Positions 25,369 to 34,768 are shown, counted from the stretch's first letter. The stretch is 64,000 bases of DNA from Bacillota bacterium (GCA_023397905.1 JAEWSZ010000186.1:62001-126000); one strand, 5' to 3'. Notes: generated by a model not told the origin, from the sequence alone. Translations and numbers: made by a program.

Positions 25369-26895
25369 TTAAATCGCGTTGTTACGCAATGTGGCGTACT
25401 TCATGATCTCTTCCTGATTGGCTTCTGCGGCGCTTAATTCACCGGTGACCCTTCCTTCGCACATCACAAGTATACGGTGGCTCATGCGCAGGACCTCCGG
25501 CAATTCGGAGGATATCATTATTATGGATTTGCCCTGAGCCGCCAGATCGTTGAGAAGCCTGTATATCTCGCTCTTTGCTCCCACATCTATGCCTCGTGTG
25601 GGTTCGTCGAAAATCAATATATTACAGTCCTTTGTCAGCCATTTTCCGATTACCACCTTCTGCTGATTTCCCCCGGAGAGATTTTTTGTCTTCTGGTATA
25701 TGCCCGGAGTCTTGATTTTCAGCGCATCTACGTAGTATTCGGCGGCCTCTTTGGTCTTTTTGCGCTTTACCCATCCCAGCGGTCCGAGAAATTTTGAAAA
25801 GGCGGCCATGGCGTTATTTGAATCAACGTCCATTCCAAGGGTCAGGCCATACCTCTTTCTGTCCTCGGACAGATAGCCTATGCCGCATTTAACCGCGTCG
25901 CTCGGAGTTTTGATATTCTTTTTCTTACCGGCGATATATATATCTCCCGAATCCAGTTTGTCGGCCCCGAATATGGCCCTGGCCACTTCCGTGCGTCCTG
26001 CGCCCATAAGACCGGCAAAGCCGAGGATTTCACCTTTTTTCAATTTAAAGCTCACATTTTTTATAGCTGAGCCCCTGTTGAGATTTAAAACTTCGAGAAC
26101 TGTTTCATTGCTGATGTTGTCAGGGATTTCAGGCGATGATTCAAATATGGTCCTGCCCACCATCATATTTATTATTTCTTGGATGGTCACATCCTTCATA
26201 TCCCTTGTATCAATGTAGCAGCCGTCCCGCATTACCGTTACGCGGTCGCAGACCTTCTTGAGTTCGTCCATTCTGTGGGATATATAGACTATGCCCACGC
26301 CTTTTTCCCTCAATTCTTTAATTATCCGGAATAATTCATCTATTTCGGATTCTGTGAGGGCAGCTGTTGGCTCATCCATGATCAGCACCTCTGAGCTGTG
26401 TGATACGGCCTTTACTATCTCAACCATCTGCTGCTTTGCCACAGTCAGATCGGAGATTTTGGTACGGGGGTCGATATCCAGATGGATCAGCTCCAGCATT
26501 TCTTTGGTTTTCCTGTTGATTTCCTTCTCGTCCAGCAGAAATCTGACTCCCCTGGCCCGCGGTTCGCGGCCAATAAAAATGTTTTGTGCCACAGTAAGAT
26601 GCGGCATCAGGTTCAATTCCTGATGGATAATACTTATTCCCAGTCCCTGGGCCGCCTTTGGATTGGTTATTTCAACCTCTTTCCCCTTGTACATGACACG
26701 TCCGGAATCTTTGGAGTACACTCCGGTTAAAACTTTCATCAAGGTTGATTTTCCGGCTCCGTTTTCGCCTATCAAGGCGTGCACTTCCCCCGAACGAAGT
26801 TCAAAACTTGCTTTATTCAACGCATGAACTCCCGGGAACCTTTTATCGATCTCTTCCATTAAGACCAGAACTTCATTCTTTTCCGCTGCCATCAT
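25369..26895 (-). CDS. Ribose-type ABC importer ATPase (RbsA family, two nucleotide-binding domains)
   Basis: This 508-residue protein contains two fused ABC domains. The first has a full Walker A (GENGAGKSTLMKVL), a degenerate signature (ISDLTVAKQQMV) and Walker B (VLIMDEPTAAL). The second has a weak P-loop (GLMGAGRTEVARA), the signature LSGGNQQKVV and Walker B (ILIFDEPTRGID). This asymmetry is normal for CUT2 importers such as RbsA, XylG and MglA. A GTG at 26904 overlaps the AAGGTGGG site, so the ATG at 26895 is chosen. It starts the importer operon, and a terminator of the upstream sensor operon lies at 27026-27065. Confidence 0.94.
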   Translation of the reverse strand: MMAAEKNEVLVLMEEIDKRFPGVHALNKASFELRSGEVHALIGENGAGKSTLMKVLTGVYSKDSGRVMYKGKEVEITNPKAAQGLGISIIHQELNLMPHLTVAQNIFIGREPRARGVRFLLDEKEINRKTKEMLELIHLDIDPRTKISDLTVAKQQMVEIVKAVSHSSEVLIMDEPTAALTESEIDELFRIIKELREKGVGIVYISHRMDELKKVCDRVTVMRDGCYIDTRDMKDVTIQEIINMMVGRTIFESSPEIPDNISNETVLEVLNLNRGSAIKNVSFKLKKGEILGFAGLMGAGRTEVARAIFGADKLDSGDIYIAGKKKNIKTPSDAVKCGIGYLSEDRKRYGLTLGMDVDSNNAMAAFSKFLGPLGWVKRKKTKEAAEYYVDALKIKTPGIYQKTKNLSGGNQQKVVIGKWLTKDCNILIFDEPTRGIDVGAKSEIYRLLNDLAAQGKSIIMISSELPEVLRMSHRILVMCEGRVTGELSAAEANQEEIMKYATLRNNAI

Positions 26896-27025
26896 TTCAC
26901 CCACCTTCTATGCTCTAATTATAGGATGGGGCCGGACGGTTTTTAATCGAAAAAATTACTTTTTTGGTTGAATAATTTACTTAGTTGTAAAAGTGTGCCC
27001 ATCTCAGCCGGATGCGCCGGACAAA

Positions 27026-27065
27026 AAAGAGAGGCTGCAAAATAATGCATTTGCAACCTCTCTTT
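27026..27065 (-). terminator. Rho-independent terminator of the binding protein/two-component operon
   Basis: 16-bp stem with one G-T pair (27026-27041 and 27050-27065) followed by a T-run on the minus strand, 10 bp past the stop codon. The stem sequence GAGAGGCTGCAAA resembles the ends of the dispersed element at 56724 and 44957. Confidence 0.85.
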
Positions 27066-27075
27066 GAACTGTGCT

Positions 27076-28080
27076 TTACTTGGAGTAGCTTTCATCTACG
27101 AAGGGAAACAGCAGTTTCTGATTTTCCGGAGTGAACATGTTGTCCTTGGTTATCAGCTCGGAGCCTGTGTTTATGTGGCTTTGAACCTTTTCTCCCTTTA
27201 GCAGCTTCACAGCGGTTTCAACTCCCAGATATCCCATGTTAAAAGGCTTCTGGACCGCCGTGGCCTGCATGGTGCCTTCTTCTATAAGCTTGATTTCCTC
27301 AATACTGCTGTCAAAGCCTACCAGCTTCACCTTTCCTGCCAGCCCCATTTCCTTTATGGCCCTTGCGGCGCCCAGCGTGGAAGGTTCGTTCAGTCCTATT
27401 ACCCCTCCGATATCCTTCTCTTTTGTCAGCATTTCCGTTACTATTTCATAGGCCTTTTGCGGGGAACCGTTGCAGAAATATGTCTCACCTATAAGTTCCT
27501 TGGGCAGGTTGGCGGACAGGCCGGCCCTGACTCCGGCCTCTCTCTCAATGGCCGTTGTCGTTCCCTTTACATGGCTTATTATGATCACCTTTGTATTCCT
27601 GGCGATCAGATTGCTCAATTCCTGTCCGGATTTCCTGCCGGCTTCGTTGTTGTCGGTGGCTATAAAGCTGGGCGAGATATCGCTGTTGATGGCCGAGTCT
27701 ATGGTTATGAGCTTGATTCCGTTCTTTTTGATTTTCTCGGCCACAGGCACCAGCTTGTTGTAGTCTATGGCAGCCATTACGATGGCGGACGGCTTTGTGT
27801 CAATGATCTGCTCTAAAATCCGTATCTGGTCATCCACATCGCTTTCGTCCTGGGGGCCGGTTATTTCTGTCTTTACGTCAAATTCCCTTGAAGCCGCCTC
27901 TATTCCCGCCCTTACCACCTGCCAGAACTGTACGCTTTTATCCATGGTTTTAAATACTATGACTACTCTGGTATTTTTGCCGAGGCTTTTTTCGGATATG
28001 GCGTTGTACAGCAAATAGGAGCTCAATAAAATAACCGCCGCACCCATAATAATAAATGTGATTTTTAATATCTGCTTCAA
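27076..28080 (-). CDS. Membrane-anchored sugar-binding protein, likely sensor partner of the adjacent histidine kinase
   Basis: The 334-residue protein has a type 1 sugar-binding fold (VVIVFKTMDKSVQFWQVVR, TIDSAINSDIS, NEAGRKSGQ, LVGFDSSIEE). It starts with an uncleaved-looking signal anchor and has no lipobox cysteine. The start is a TTG at 28080 with AGGGGTG, 10 bp after the kinase stop codon; a longer frame would overlap the kinase gene by 44 bp. Gene order regulator-kinase-binding protein matches the XylFII-LytS-YesN type described in Clostridium beijerinckii, in which a membrane-anchored binding protein presents sugar to the kinase. A sensory rather than transport role is therefore inferred. 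Confidence 0.8.
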   Translation of the reverse strand: MKQILKITFIIMGAAVILLSSYLLYNAISEKSLGKNTRVVIVFKTMDKSVQFWQVVRAGIEAASREFDVKTEITGPQDESDVDDQIRILEQIIDTKPSAIVMAAIDYNKLVPVAEKIKKNGIKLITIDSAINSDISPSFIATDNNEAGRKSGQELSNLIARNTKVIIISHVKGTTTAIEREAGVRAGLSANLPKELIGETYFCNGSPQKAYEIVTEMLTKEKDIGGVIGLNEPSTLGAARAIKEMGLAGKVKLVGFDSSIEEIKLIEEGTMQATAVQKPFNMGYLGVETAVKLLKGEKVQSHINTGSELITKDNMFTPENQKLLFPFVDESYSK

Positions 28081-28090
28081 AATATCACCC

Positions 28091-29878
28091 CTATTCCAGT
28101 ATTGGAAGCCTGATGTTGGCAGTGGTGCCTTCATCCGGCCTGCTTATGAACTCAAGCCCGTAATTTTCACCGAAATATATTTTTATTCTTTCATTTACAT
28201 TTTTAACTCCCACTCCGCTGCCGCTTTCAGACCTGGCGGCGGATTTTAAAATGTTCTCAACCTCTTCGCTGCTCATGCCCACTCCGTTATCTATTACCTG
28301 GAGCAGAATGCAGTCTCCGACCACCCCTCCGGTTATTCTGATGACTCCCGTACCTTCCTTGTTCTTGATTCCGTGATAGATCGCGTTTTCAACCAAGGGC
28401 TGAAGGAGTATTTTTAGAGTCCTGTATTTCAGTATATTTTCATCCACGTCTATCTCAAAATCCAGCTTGTCCCTGTAGCGCATCTTCTGAATTGTCAGAT
28501 AGCTTTTGATATGCTCTATTTCATTTCTGATGGTGATGATCTCCTCTCCCTTGCTGATACTCAGCCTGAAAAGCTTTGCCAGGGAGGAAGTCATCATGAC
28601 CACCTCGTCGCACTTCTTGCCCTCCGCCATCCAGATGATGGAATCCAGCGTGTTGTACAGAAAATGCGGATTTATCTGGGCCTGGAGAGCCTTTAATTCG
28701 CTTTTGCGTTTCAGCTCCTGCTCCTTCAGATTTTGAAGCATAAGCTCCTTGATCTTTGCTATCATTATATTAAAGGCCTTGCTCAGTTCCCCTATTTCAT
28801 CGTCGCTTTCTATATTTACCTTGATGTCAAAATTGCCTTTCTCAGCTTCGTTCATTGAGGATTCAAGGATTTTTACCGGCTTTGAGATCCTTCTCGACAT
28901 AAATATGGCCAGAATTATGGCAATAAGCAGGCACACCGTGCCCCCGGACAGATAATAAAGCTGCATCTGCTTTTTATTTCCCACAAGCTCATTTACATAG
29001 GTCACTCCTACCGTCTTCCAGCCCGTATTCATGGAGGTTTTCACGGTGTATATCCTTTTTTCGCCGTTTTCATTTGCTATGAAGCTGCCGTTGGAGGTTT
29101 CAAGCACCCGGCTTATGTCCTCATTCTTAAGCTTGCTGTAAACCAGTTGCTGCTGCGGGTGATACACCATATTGCCCTGTGAATCCACAATAAATATATA
29201 TCCCCTTTTACCCAGCTTTATTTTGCTGCACATACTGCTGATTACGTTAAAATTCAGATCCACCAGCATAACGCCTATGCTTTGCTCATTGTCATAGCTT
29301 TTTATGCTCCTGCTCAGGGATACCACCCAACGGTACTCGTCCTGGAACAGATTCTGGACATGGGAGGAGGAGATCACCGCCTCGCCGTTTGCATTCAATG
29401 CGTTACGGTACCAGCTCTGGTCCCTGATATTGATATTCTTATTTATTTTGGTCTCCACCTTCTCGGATATTACATTTCCGTTATTCCCGAATACCACAAT
29501 GGAGTTTATATCGTTTCTGGAGCTTAAAATAGAGCTCATGAGATTGTTTATCTTTTTCTCCAGGGACAGCTCCCTGGTTTTGTCCTTCGATATGTCATCT
29601 GCAAGGTATTCTCTCAGGTCGCTGTTGTAAAAGACCATGTGGGATATGTTTTCCATATTGGTAACATAGGAATCTATATAGTCGTTGACCTGGGAAATGA
29701 GCTGCGCCGTATAGTCCTTGGAATTGATCTCCAGAGAATCAAAGGCCAGGTAATAAGCCATCAGCGCTATTATGAGTATTGTAATGACTATGAGATACAT
29801 AAAGGCCGCTATTATGTTTGCCTGTATGCTTCTGAATTTTAGTTTGCCCAATCTGAACATTTTTCCAGGATCCACCAT
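28091..29878 (-). CDS. Sensor histidine kinase, LytS/YesM-type
   Basis: This membrane kinase has 595 residues. In order: transmembrane helix near 22-45, an extracellular Cache-like sensor of about 240 residues, transmembrane helix near 302-322, HAMP (SRRISKPVKILESSM), His_kinase box with the phosphorylated histidine in QINPHFLYNTLD, and a GHKL ATPase domain (PLVENAIYHG, VIDNGVGM, GVGVKNVNERI). This set defines the YesM/LytS family that works with AraC-type response regulators. The start codon follows the upstream regulator's stop codon by one base, so the pair is translationally linked. A sugar-binding protein is encoded directly downstream and may supply the signal. Confidence 0.92.
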   Translation of the reverse strand: MVDPGKMFRLGKLKFRSIQANIIAAFMYLIVITILIIALMAYYLAFDSLEINSKDYTAQLISQVNDYIDSYVTNMENISHMVFYNSDLREYLADDISKDKTRELSLEKKINNLMSSILSSRNDINSIVVFGNNGNVISEKVETKINKNINIRDQSWYRNALNANGEAVISSSHVQNLFQDEYRWVVSLSRSIKSYDNEQSIGVMLVDLNFNVISSMCSKIKLGKRGYIFIVDSQGNMVYHPQQQLVYSKLKNEDISRVLETSNGSFIANENGEKRIYTVKTSMNTGWKTVGVTYVNELVGNKKQMQLYYLSGGTVCLLIAIILAIFMSRRISKPVKILESSMNEAEKGNFDIKVNIESDDEIGELSKAFNIMIAKIKELMLQNLKEQELKRKSELKALQAQINPHFLYNTLDSIIWMAEGKKCDEVVMMTSSLAKLFRLSISKGEEIITIRNEIEHIKSYLTIQKMRYRDKLDFEIDVDENILKYRTLKILLQPLVENAIYHGIKNKEGTGVIRITGGVVGDCILLQVIDNGVGMSSEEVENILKSAARSESGSGVGVKNVNERIKIYFGENYGLEFISRPDEGTTANIRLPILE

Positions 29879-29879
29879 A

Positions 29880-31499
29880 TCAGTTTTCCCCTTTAACGGC
29901 TATACGGTATTCTGTGGGTGTGGTTCCGGCCATTCTCTTAAACACCATGCTGAAATAGTGCGAATCGCCGTATCCGATTTTTTCCGCGATTTCATACGTC
30001 TTCATATTTGTGCTCTTCAATAATTCCATAGCCTTCTCTATGCGCACCCTTGATAAAAATTCAATAAAGGTCTCCCCTGTGGAATTTTTGAATATCAGGC
30101 TGAAATAGCTGGTGCTGATGAGAAGATGCTTGCATATGGAATTCAGCGATATGTCCTCATCATTATAATTGCCATAAATATATTCTTTAGCCTTAATAAC
30201 AACATCCTCGCAAAAATCGTTCCGCTTCGCCGCTACAGACCCGCATATCTCCCTGCAGACCCTGTTCAGCCAGACCTTCATATCCTCAGGAGTCTTCAAA
30301 AGATATATTTCTTCAAAGGGACTTGACGTATTTTTGAATATTTCCGCGGAAGGTATGTCCATCTCATCCAGAAGATTTAGCAGTGATACTGTGAGCTGCT
30401 GGATGTATACATGGCATTTGTGCATGGACACGTAGCCTTCTTCCAGATATCTGATGATTTTGTCTATGATATCGGAAATTTTGACGCTGGACCCGGTTTT
30501 TATCTCCGAAATCAGCTCTTTATCCAGCTTTCTATTGTAAATAACGGAATTTCCTGCATTCCTTTCCATGTCCAGAACGCTGATGACCTGGTTTTTTCCC
30601 AGGAGAAAGCGGTAGTCCAGCGCAGACAGGGATTTTTCATAGGAAAAGGCTATGTCCTCAAGATTGCAGCCCATAGAGCCGAGGCCCACGGTAACTGTAA
30701 ATCCCAGATATCTTTCAATGGACTGTTTGATATCCTCCGCAATTTTAACCGACCTTTCATACAGATCCTCTTTGGTACTGCCTGCCAGGATAATAACAGT
30801 CCCGTCATTGCGGTTCTGAAATACAAGCGAGTCGTCATTGCCAGCGGCTATTTCTTCTGAAATATTGAATACGGCAAAGGGAAACAGCTGATTGTCCACA
30901 CCGGGCTCAAGCTCGGGAAGAGCGGAATAGTCGTCGATATCAACTACCATTGAAATAAAATATTCCCCCGACAGCCTTATATTAAAATACTGAAGCTTTT
31001 CCTCCAGCTCCCGCTTGCTTGTATTGCCGCAGATCAGCCTGTTCAGAAATCTTTCCTTTAAAAGCGGAAGGCTTTCCCGCAGCTGTATTTTCAATCTGCT
31101 TATGTCTTCTCTCTCTTCTTTTTCGGCATCGAGATCACTTTTTATCTTTGACAGGACTTTTTTAAGCTCTGCGGAGGTTATGGGCTTCAAAATGAAATCA
31201 TAGGCCTTTAGCTTGACCGCCTGCTGGGCGTAGCCGAATTCCTCAAAACCCGTGAGTATGACAATCCTCATATGGGGATATTTTTCAGAAATATACCGTG
31301 AAAGCTCCATACCGTCCATAAACGGCATGCATATATCCGTCAGGACCACGTCCGGAAGCAGCCTGTCAACAGCCTCTACGGCTTCAAGTCCGTTTTCACA
31401 GTCCCCCACCAGCGAATATCCCTGGCCGCCCCAGTCTATATTGTCCCTTATGCCCTCTCTCACAACCGCCTCATCGTCAACAATCAGTATTTTATACAT
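29880..31499 (-). CDS. Response regulator with AraC-type output domain (YesN family)
   Basis: This 539-residue transcription regulator has an N-terminal receiver (ILIVDDEAVVREGI, phosphoacceptor in VVLTDICMPFMDG near residue 56, conserved lysine in FILKPI). A central region of about 270 residues of YesN type follows, and a C-terminal AraC double helix-turn-helix (SLNSICKHLLISTSYFSLIF, YEIAEKIGYGDSHYFSMVFK). It is encoded immediately before its kinase and 19 bp after the LacI gene, so LacI-regulator-kinase-binding protein may be one transcript. Its targets are probably the downstream sugar importer and fuc genes. The ATG at 31499 has GGAGGC close by. Confidence 0.92.
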   Translation of the reverse strand: MYKILIVDDEAVVREGIRDNIDWGGQGYSLVGDCENGLEAVEAVDRLLPDVVLTDICMPFMDGMELSRYISEKYPHMRIVILTGFEEFGYAQQAVKLKAYDFILKPITSAELKKVLSKIKSDLDAEKEEREDISRLKIQLRESLPLLKERFLNRLICGNTSKRELEEKLQYFNIRLSGEYFISMVVDIDDYSALPELEPGVDNQLFPFAVFNISEEIAAGNDDSLVFQNRNDGTVIILAGSTKEDLYERSVKIAEDIKQSIERYLGFTVTVGLGSMGCNLEDIAFSYEKSLSALDYRFLLGKNQVISVLDMERNAGNSVIYNRKLDKELISEIKTGSSVKISDIIDKIIRYLEEGYVSMHKCHVYIQQLTVSLLNLLDEMDIPSAEIFKNTSSPFEEIYLLKTPEDMKVWLNRVCREICGSVAAKRNDFCEDVVIKAKEYIYGNYNDEDISLNSICKHLLISTSYFSLIFKNSTGETFIEFLSRVRIEKAMELLKSTNMKTYEIAEKIGYGDSHYFSMVFKRMAGTTPTEYRIAVKGEN

Positions 31500-31517
31500 T
31501 TTGCCTCCTGTAGTAAA

Positions 31518-32507
31518 TTACCCAATTTTGATCAGATCAGTTTTTAGCCGTATAACCTGAGAAAATTCCAGTTCTTCGTTTTTCAGTTTTTCCAGAAGCA
31601 TCTGGGCCGCCCTGCTTCCCATCTCCATCATGGGCTGGGATATAAGTCCTCCTCCGTAACCCAGAATGGATGCCAGATCCATGTCGTCAAAGCCTGTTAT
31701 GGACACCTGCCTGCCGACGGTATCCTTATGCTCCACCAGATATTTGGTGGCTCCCACATTCATATAATAATTGGTGATAAAAATATGTGTAGGAGGATTT
31801 TCACCTTCCATGAGCTCCTTCATTTTTTCATACCCGCTCTGGACATGAAAATCCCCGTATTTTATGATTTCCTCTTCAATGGGGATACAGTAGTCATTTA
31901 AAGCCCTTCTGTAGCCCTCGTCCCTCTCTTTTGCAGGGGTGATCCTGATATCTCCTCCTATGTAGCCTATCCGCCTGTGACCCAGGCTTATAATGTATTC
32001 TATGGCTGAATAGGTGCCGTTTATATTGTCGGCCAGAACCGCTTCTGTGGTAAAATTGTCCACCAGTCTGTCCACCAGTATGGACGGTATGTTCATGGTA
32101 TTAAGCCTGTTGTAGTGGGCTCCTTCATTGGTGGCGGGTATGATGATGACGCCGTCCACGCATTTCTCGCACAGGAGCTCCAGCCTGGCCTGTTCCTCTT
32201 CAATACTTTCATTGGAGTTGCAGATAATGAGGCTGTAACCCTGCTTTTTGAGCTCATCCTCCACTCCCTTTGCAATTGTCATATAAAATACATTGGACAA
32301 TTCGGGACACATAAATCCGATGGTATAGCTTTTATTAGTCTTCAGGCTCCTGGCAATGCCGTTCACCTTATAGTCAAGCTCTTCAAGGCATTTCATCACT
32401 TTTCTTTTAGTTTCATTGCTTATCCTGGGATCATTGTTTATAACACGTGAAACAGTAGCAGTTGATACTCCTGCAAGTTTTGCTACATCTTTTATAGTGA
32501 CCGCCAT
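31518..32507 (-). CDS. LacI-family transcriptional regulator
   Basis: This 329-residue repressor has the N-terminal helix-turn-helix with hinge (TIKDVAKLAGVSTATVSRVI) and a periplasmic-binding-protein-like effector domain (IGFMCPELSNVFYMTIAKG, LADNINGTYSAIEYI, GFDDMDLASILG). The frame opens at 32543, but GGAGG lies before the ATG at 32507. A 14-bp site TGCAAACGATTACA at 32593-32606, 86 bp upstream, fits LacI-family operators and recurs upstream of fucI, so autoregulation and control of the fuc operon are likely. The effector is unknown; a deoxysugar fits the locus. Confidence 0.92.
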   Translation of the reverse strand: MAVTIKDVAKLAGVSTATVSRVINNDPRISNETKRKVMKCLEELDYKVNGIARSLKTNKSYTIGFMCPELSNVFYMTIAKGVEDELKKQGYSLIICNSNESIEEEQARLELLCEKCVDGVIIIPATNEGAHYNRLNTMNIPSILVDRLVDNFTTEAVLADNINGTYSAIEYIISLGHRRIGYIGGDIRITPAKERDEGYRRALNDYCIPIEEEIIKYGDFHVQSGYEKMKELMEGENPPTHIFITNYYMNVGATKYLVEHKDTVGRQVSITGFDDMDLASILGYGGGLISQPMMEMGSRAAQMLLEKLKNEELEFSQVIRLKTDLIKIG

Positions 32508-32592
32508 ATTGTTTACATTCCTCCAATATATGAAGTGTGCCATGCCGGCGCACCAGCAAAAAATAATGTTTACACTAGGTCCTGATTTTCAT

Positions 32593-32606
32593 TGCAAACG
32601 ATTACA
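32593..32606. promoter_or_regulatory. LacI-type operator upstream of the LacI gene
   Basis: TGCAAACGATTACA, the third member of the family that includes 20770-20783 and 20936-20949. It also satisfies the CcpA cre consensus, so both readings remain open. Confidence 0.65.
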
Positions 32607-32744
32607 TTTACATTATATACTCATAATGGACAGGTTTCAATACAAGGGCATAATTACAATAAATGTATTTCATACTGTTTTATATGAATAATGTTTAACA
32701 CGGCAAATGCCCCGATAACACTACAAATCAGGGAATTATAAAAA

Positions 32745-32818
32745 ACTACCCAAGTAGTGTTGACAATTCCAAACGACTGTAGTAGTATGTAAGTGTCGAC
32801 GAAACTACTTCAGTAGTT
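32745..32818 (+). promoter_or_regulatory. blaI promoter with two BlaI-type operators
   Basis: A near-consensus promoter TTGACA (32760-32765), 17-bp spacer, TAGTAT (32783-32788) is bracketed by two palindromes: ACTACCCAAGTAGT (32745-32758), touching the -35 box, and AACTACTTCAGTAGTT (32803-32818), overlapping the expected transcript start. BlaI/MecI repressors bind such sites as dimers. Confidence 0.85.
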
Positions 32819-32832
32819 AGGAGGATATTAAT

Positions 32833-33192
32833 ATGGAAATCAAACTGTTTGATTCCGAACTTAAGATAATGGATGTTCTTTGGAAAAATGGAGATATGAC
32901 TGCCAAACGCATCTCCGATATTCTCAAAGAGCAGGTTGGCTGGAACATGAACACCACCTATACACTTATTAAAAGATGTATGGGAAAAGGCGCAGTTGAG
33001 CGCAGGGAGCCAAACTTCCTATGCCATGCCCTGATCCCAAAAGATCAGGTACAGGAGCAGGAGACAACAGAACTTATAAACAAGGTATTTGACGGCTCTG
33101 CCGATTTGCTTTTCGCTTCTTTGCTGAACAGGAAAAACCTGTCCGCGAGGGAAATTGAAAAACTGAAGAAGCTTGTCAACAGCCTGGAATGA
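32833..33192 (+). CDS. BlaI/MecI-family repressor
   Basis: This winged-helix repressor (119 residues) resembles BlaI: the DNA-binding part runs through LKIMDVLWKNGDMTAKRISD and WNMNTTYTLIKRCMGKGAV, and the C-terminal dimerisation helices through FDGSADLLFASLLN and REIEKLKKLVNSLE. Family members repress their own operon and are cleaved after signalling by the partner BlaR1-type protease. The ATG follows GGAGG and the gene is 10 bp from the downstream metallopeptidase. Two clear palindromic operators flank its promoter. No beta-lactamase gene is adjacent, so the regulated function may be only the pair itself or a distant gene. Confidence 0.9.
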   Translation: MEIKLFDSELKIMDVLWKNGDMTAKRISDILKEQVGWNMNTTYTLIKRCMGKGAVERREPNFLCHALIPKDQVQEQETTELINKVFDGSADLLFASLLNRKNLSAREIEKLKKLVNSLE

Positions 33193-33202
33193 GGCGGTAA
33201 AT

Positions 33203-34768
33203 ATGAATATTTTTCAAATGAGCATTTCTGCGTCTGCGATGATTGCGGCGGTTGTAATGATACGTGCCCTTGCCCTTCACAAATTGCCCAAAAAGACGTT
33301 CCTTGTCTTGTGGGGCGCCGTGATTTTCCGCCTGCTTATCCCGTTCTCCATTCCATCCCGTTTCAGCTTTTACACGGGAATCAATATGGTAAAGGGCATG
33401 TTTGCAGAAAGGGCATCTGTATCCTCTTCTGCCAGAACACTTGGCGTCTCGGCTATGTCAGGTGTGCCTGGTACTGGAATATCTGCTGAAACCGGCATGC
33501 CAGCCATATCTATTCCGGCAGTTGAATTTGTTTGGCTGGCTGTGGCATGCACCTGTGCACTGTTTTTTATTTTGGCCTATATCAAGTGCCGCAAGGAGTT
33601 CAAAACATCCTTGCCTGTGGAGAATGGTTTTGTATCGCTTTGGCTGCTGGAACACTCCCTGCGCCGGCCGGTACAAATACGGCAGAGTGATCGTATTAAG
33701 GCTCCGTTGACCTATGGCATATTTCGCCCTGTGATACTTTTCCCCAGAAAAACCGACTGGACTGACGAAACAAGGCTAAAAGTCATCCTTGCCCATGAGT
33801 TTGTGCATATCCGGCGCTTTGATACGTTGACCAAACTGGTGCTGACCGCTGCTGTTTGTGTGCATTGGTTCAATCCCTTTGTGTGGATAATGTATGTGCT
33901 GGCGAACCGTGACATTGAATTGTCCTGTGATGAGACCGTAGTGCGGACATTCGGGGAAATAATAAAATCCGCTTATGCCATGACTCTCATTGAACTGGAA
34001 GAAAAGAAAAGCCACTCGTCCCCTCTTGTGAACAATTTTAGTAAAAATGCTATTGAAGAAAGGATTGTGTCCATTATGAAAATGAAAAAAACTTCCCTTG
34101 TTGGAACATTGCTTGCGCTCACCCTGATCCTCGGAACAACAACTGTATTTGCCACTAATGCATTGACAGTAAATAAGCCACGGACGGATAATGTCCATAC
34201 CACAAGCGGTACCGCCTCAGCCTCGGTTACTTCCTATACCGATGAATCCGGTAAAACCAGAATAAGCGAAGATAACGGAAAAACCTGGATCAGCGAGGAG
34301 GATTTCCGAAAAGCACATCCCACTCCTAACGTTGTCTGGTGGACCTATGATGAGTATAAAGCCTGGCTGGAACAGGAAAAGATTAATCTGCAAACCATGA
34401 TAGGAGAAAGATCCTGGAACCAAACCGATGGCTGGTATGTCTGGACTCAGGAAACTGTAGATGAAACCATAAAGATGTATGAAGGACTTCTGGAAGACAT
34501 CAAAAATGGTATGAAGCTGTCCAGGACCATAGACGGCAGTGAGGGAACAATCATGATGGGAGGGTCTTACTACCCCGGAGAAATAGCTGCAGCCTCCAGG
34601 TTTGAAACGTTTATCATAAATGACAAAGGAGAAGAAATTCATTTCGGCCCATATGACACCAGAGAAAAATTGCTTGCCGAAGTACAGCCCTATTGTGAAG
34701 CACAGGTAAAATCGGGAAATATGTCTCAGCAAGAAGCCGATGATATCTTGAACAAGTACAGGAATTAG
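33203..34768 (+). CDS. BlaR1-like M56 membrane metallopeptidase with non-penicillin-binding C-terminal domain
   Basis: This 521-residue integral membrane protease has several N-terminal membrane segments, the zinc motif HEFVH with downstream ligand in ELSCDE, and a further membrane segment near residues 294-315. In BlaR1 the extracellular C terminus is a penicillin-binding sensor; here the roughly 200-residue tail (TSYTDESGKTRISED, WWTYDEYKAWLEQEK) shows no transpeptidase motifs, so the signal is probably not a beta-lactam or is sensed differently. The frame opens at 33173, overlapping blaI, but GAGGCGG precedes the ATG at 33203. Two hairpins follow the stop codon. Confidence 0.88.
   Translation: MNIFQMSISASAMIAAVVMIRALALHKLPKKTFLVLWGAVIFRLLIPFSIPSRFSFYTGINMVKGMFAERASVSSSARTLGVSAMSGVPGTGISAETGMPAISIPAVEFVWLAVACTCALFFILAYIKCRKEFKTSLPVENGFVSLWLLEHSLRRPVQIRQSDRIKAPLTYGIFRPVILFPRKTDWTDETRLKVILAHEFVHIRRFDTLTKLVLTAAVCVHWFNPFVWIMYVLANRDIELSCDETVVRTFGEIIKSAYAMTLIELEEKKSHSSPLVNNFSKNAIEERIVSIMKMKKTSLVGTLLALTLILGTTTVFATNALTVNKPRTDNVHTTSGTASASVTSYTDESGKTRISEDNGKTWISEEDFRKAHPTPNVVWWTYDEYKAWLEQEKINLQTMIGERSWNQTDGWYVWTQETVDETIKMYEGLLEDIKNGMKLSRTIDGSEGTIMMGGSYYPGEIAAASRFETFIINDKGEEIHFGPYDTREKLLAEVQPYCEAQVKSGNMSQQEADDILNKYRN

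Noticed and set aside
27026..27065. Fourth copy of the MITE-like family
   Set aside because: The stem resembles the element ends, but there is no interior; it is better explained as a terminator.
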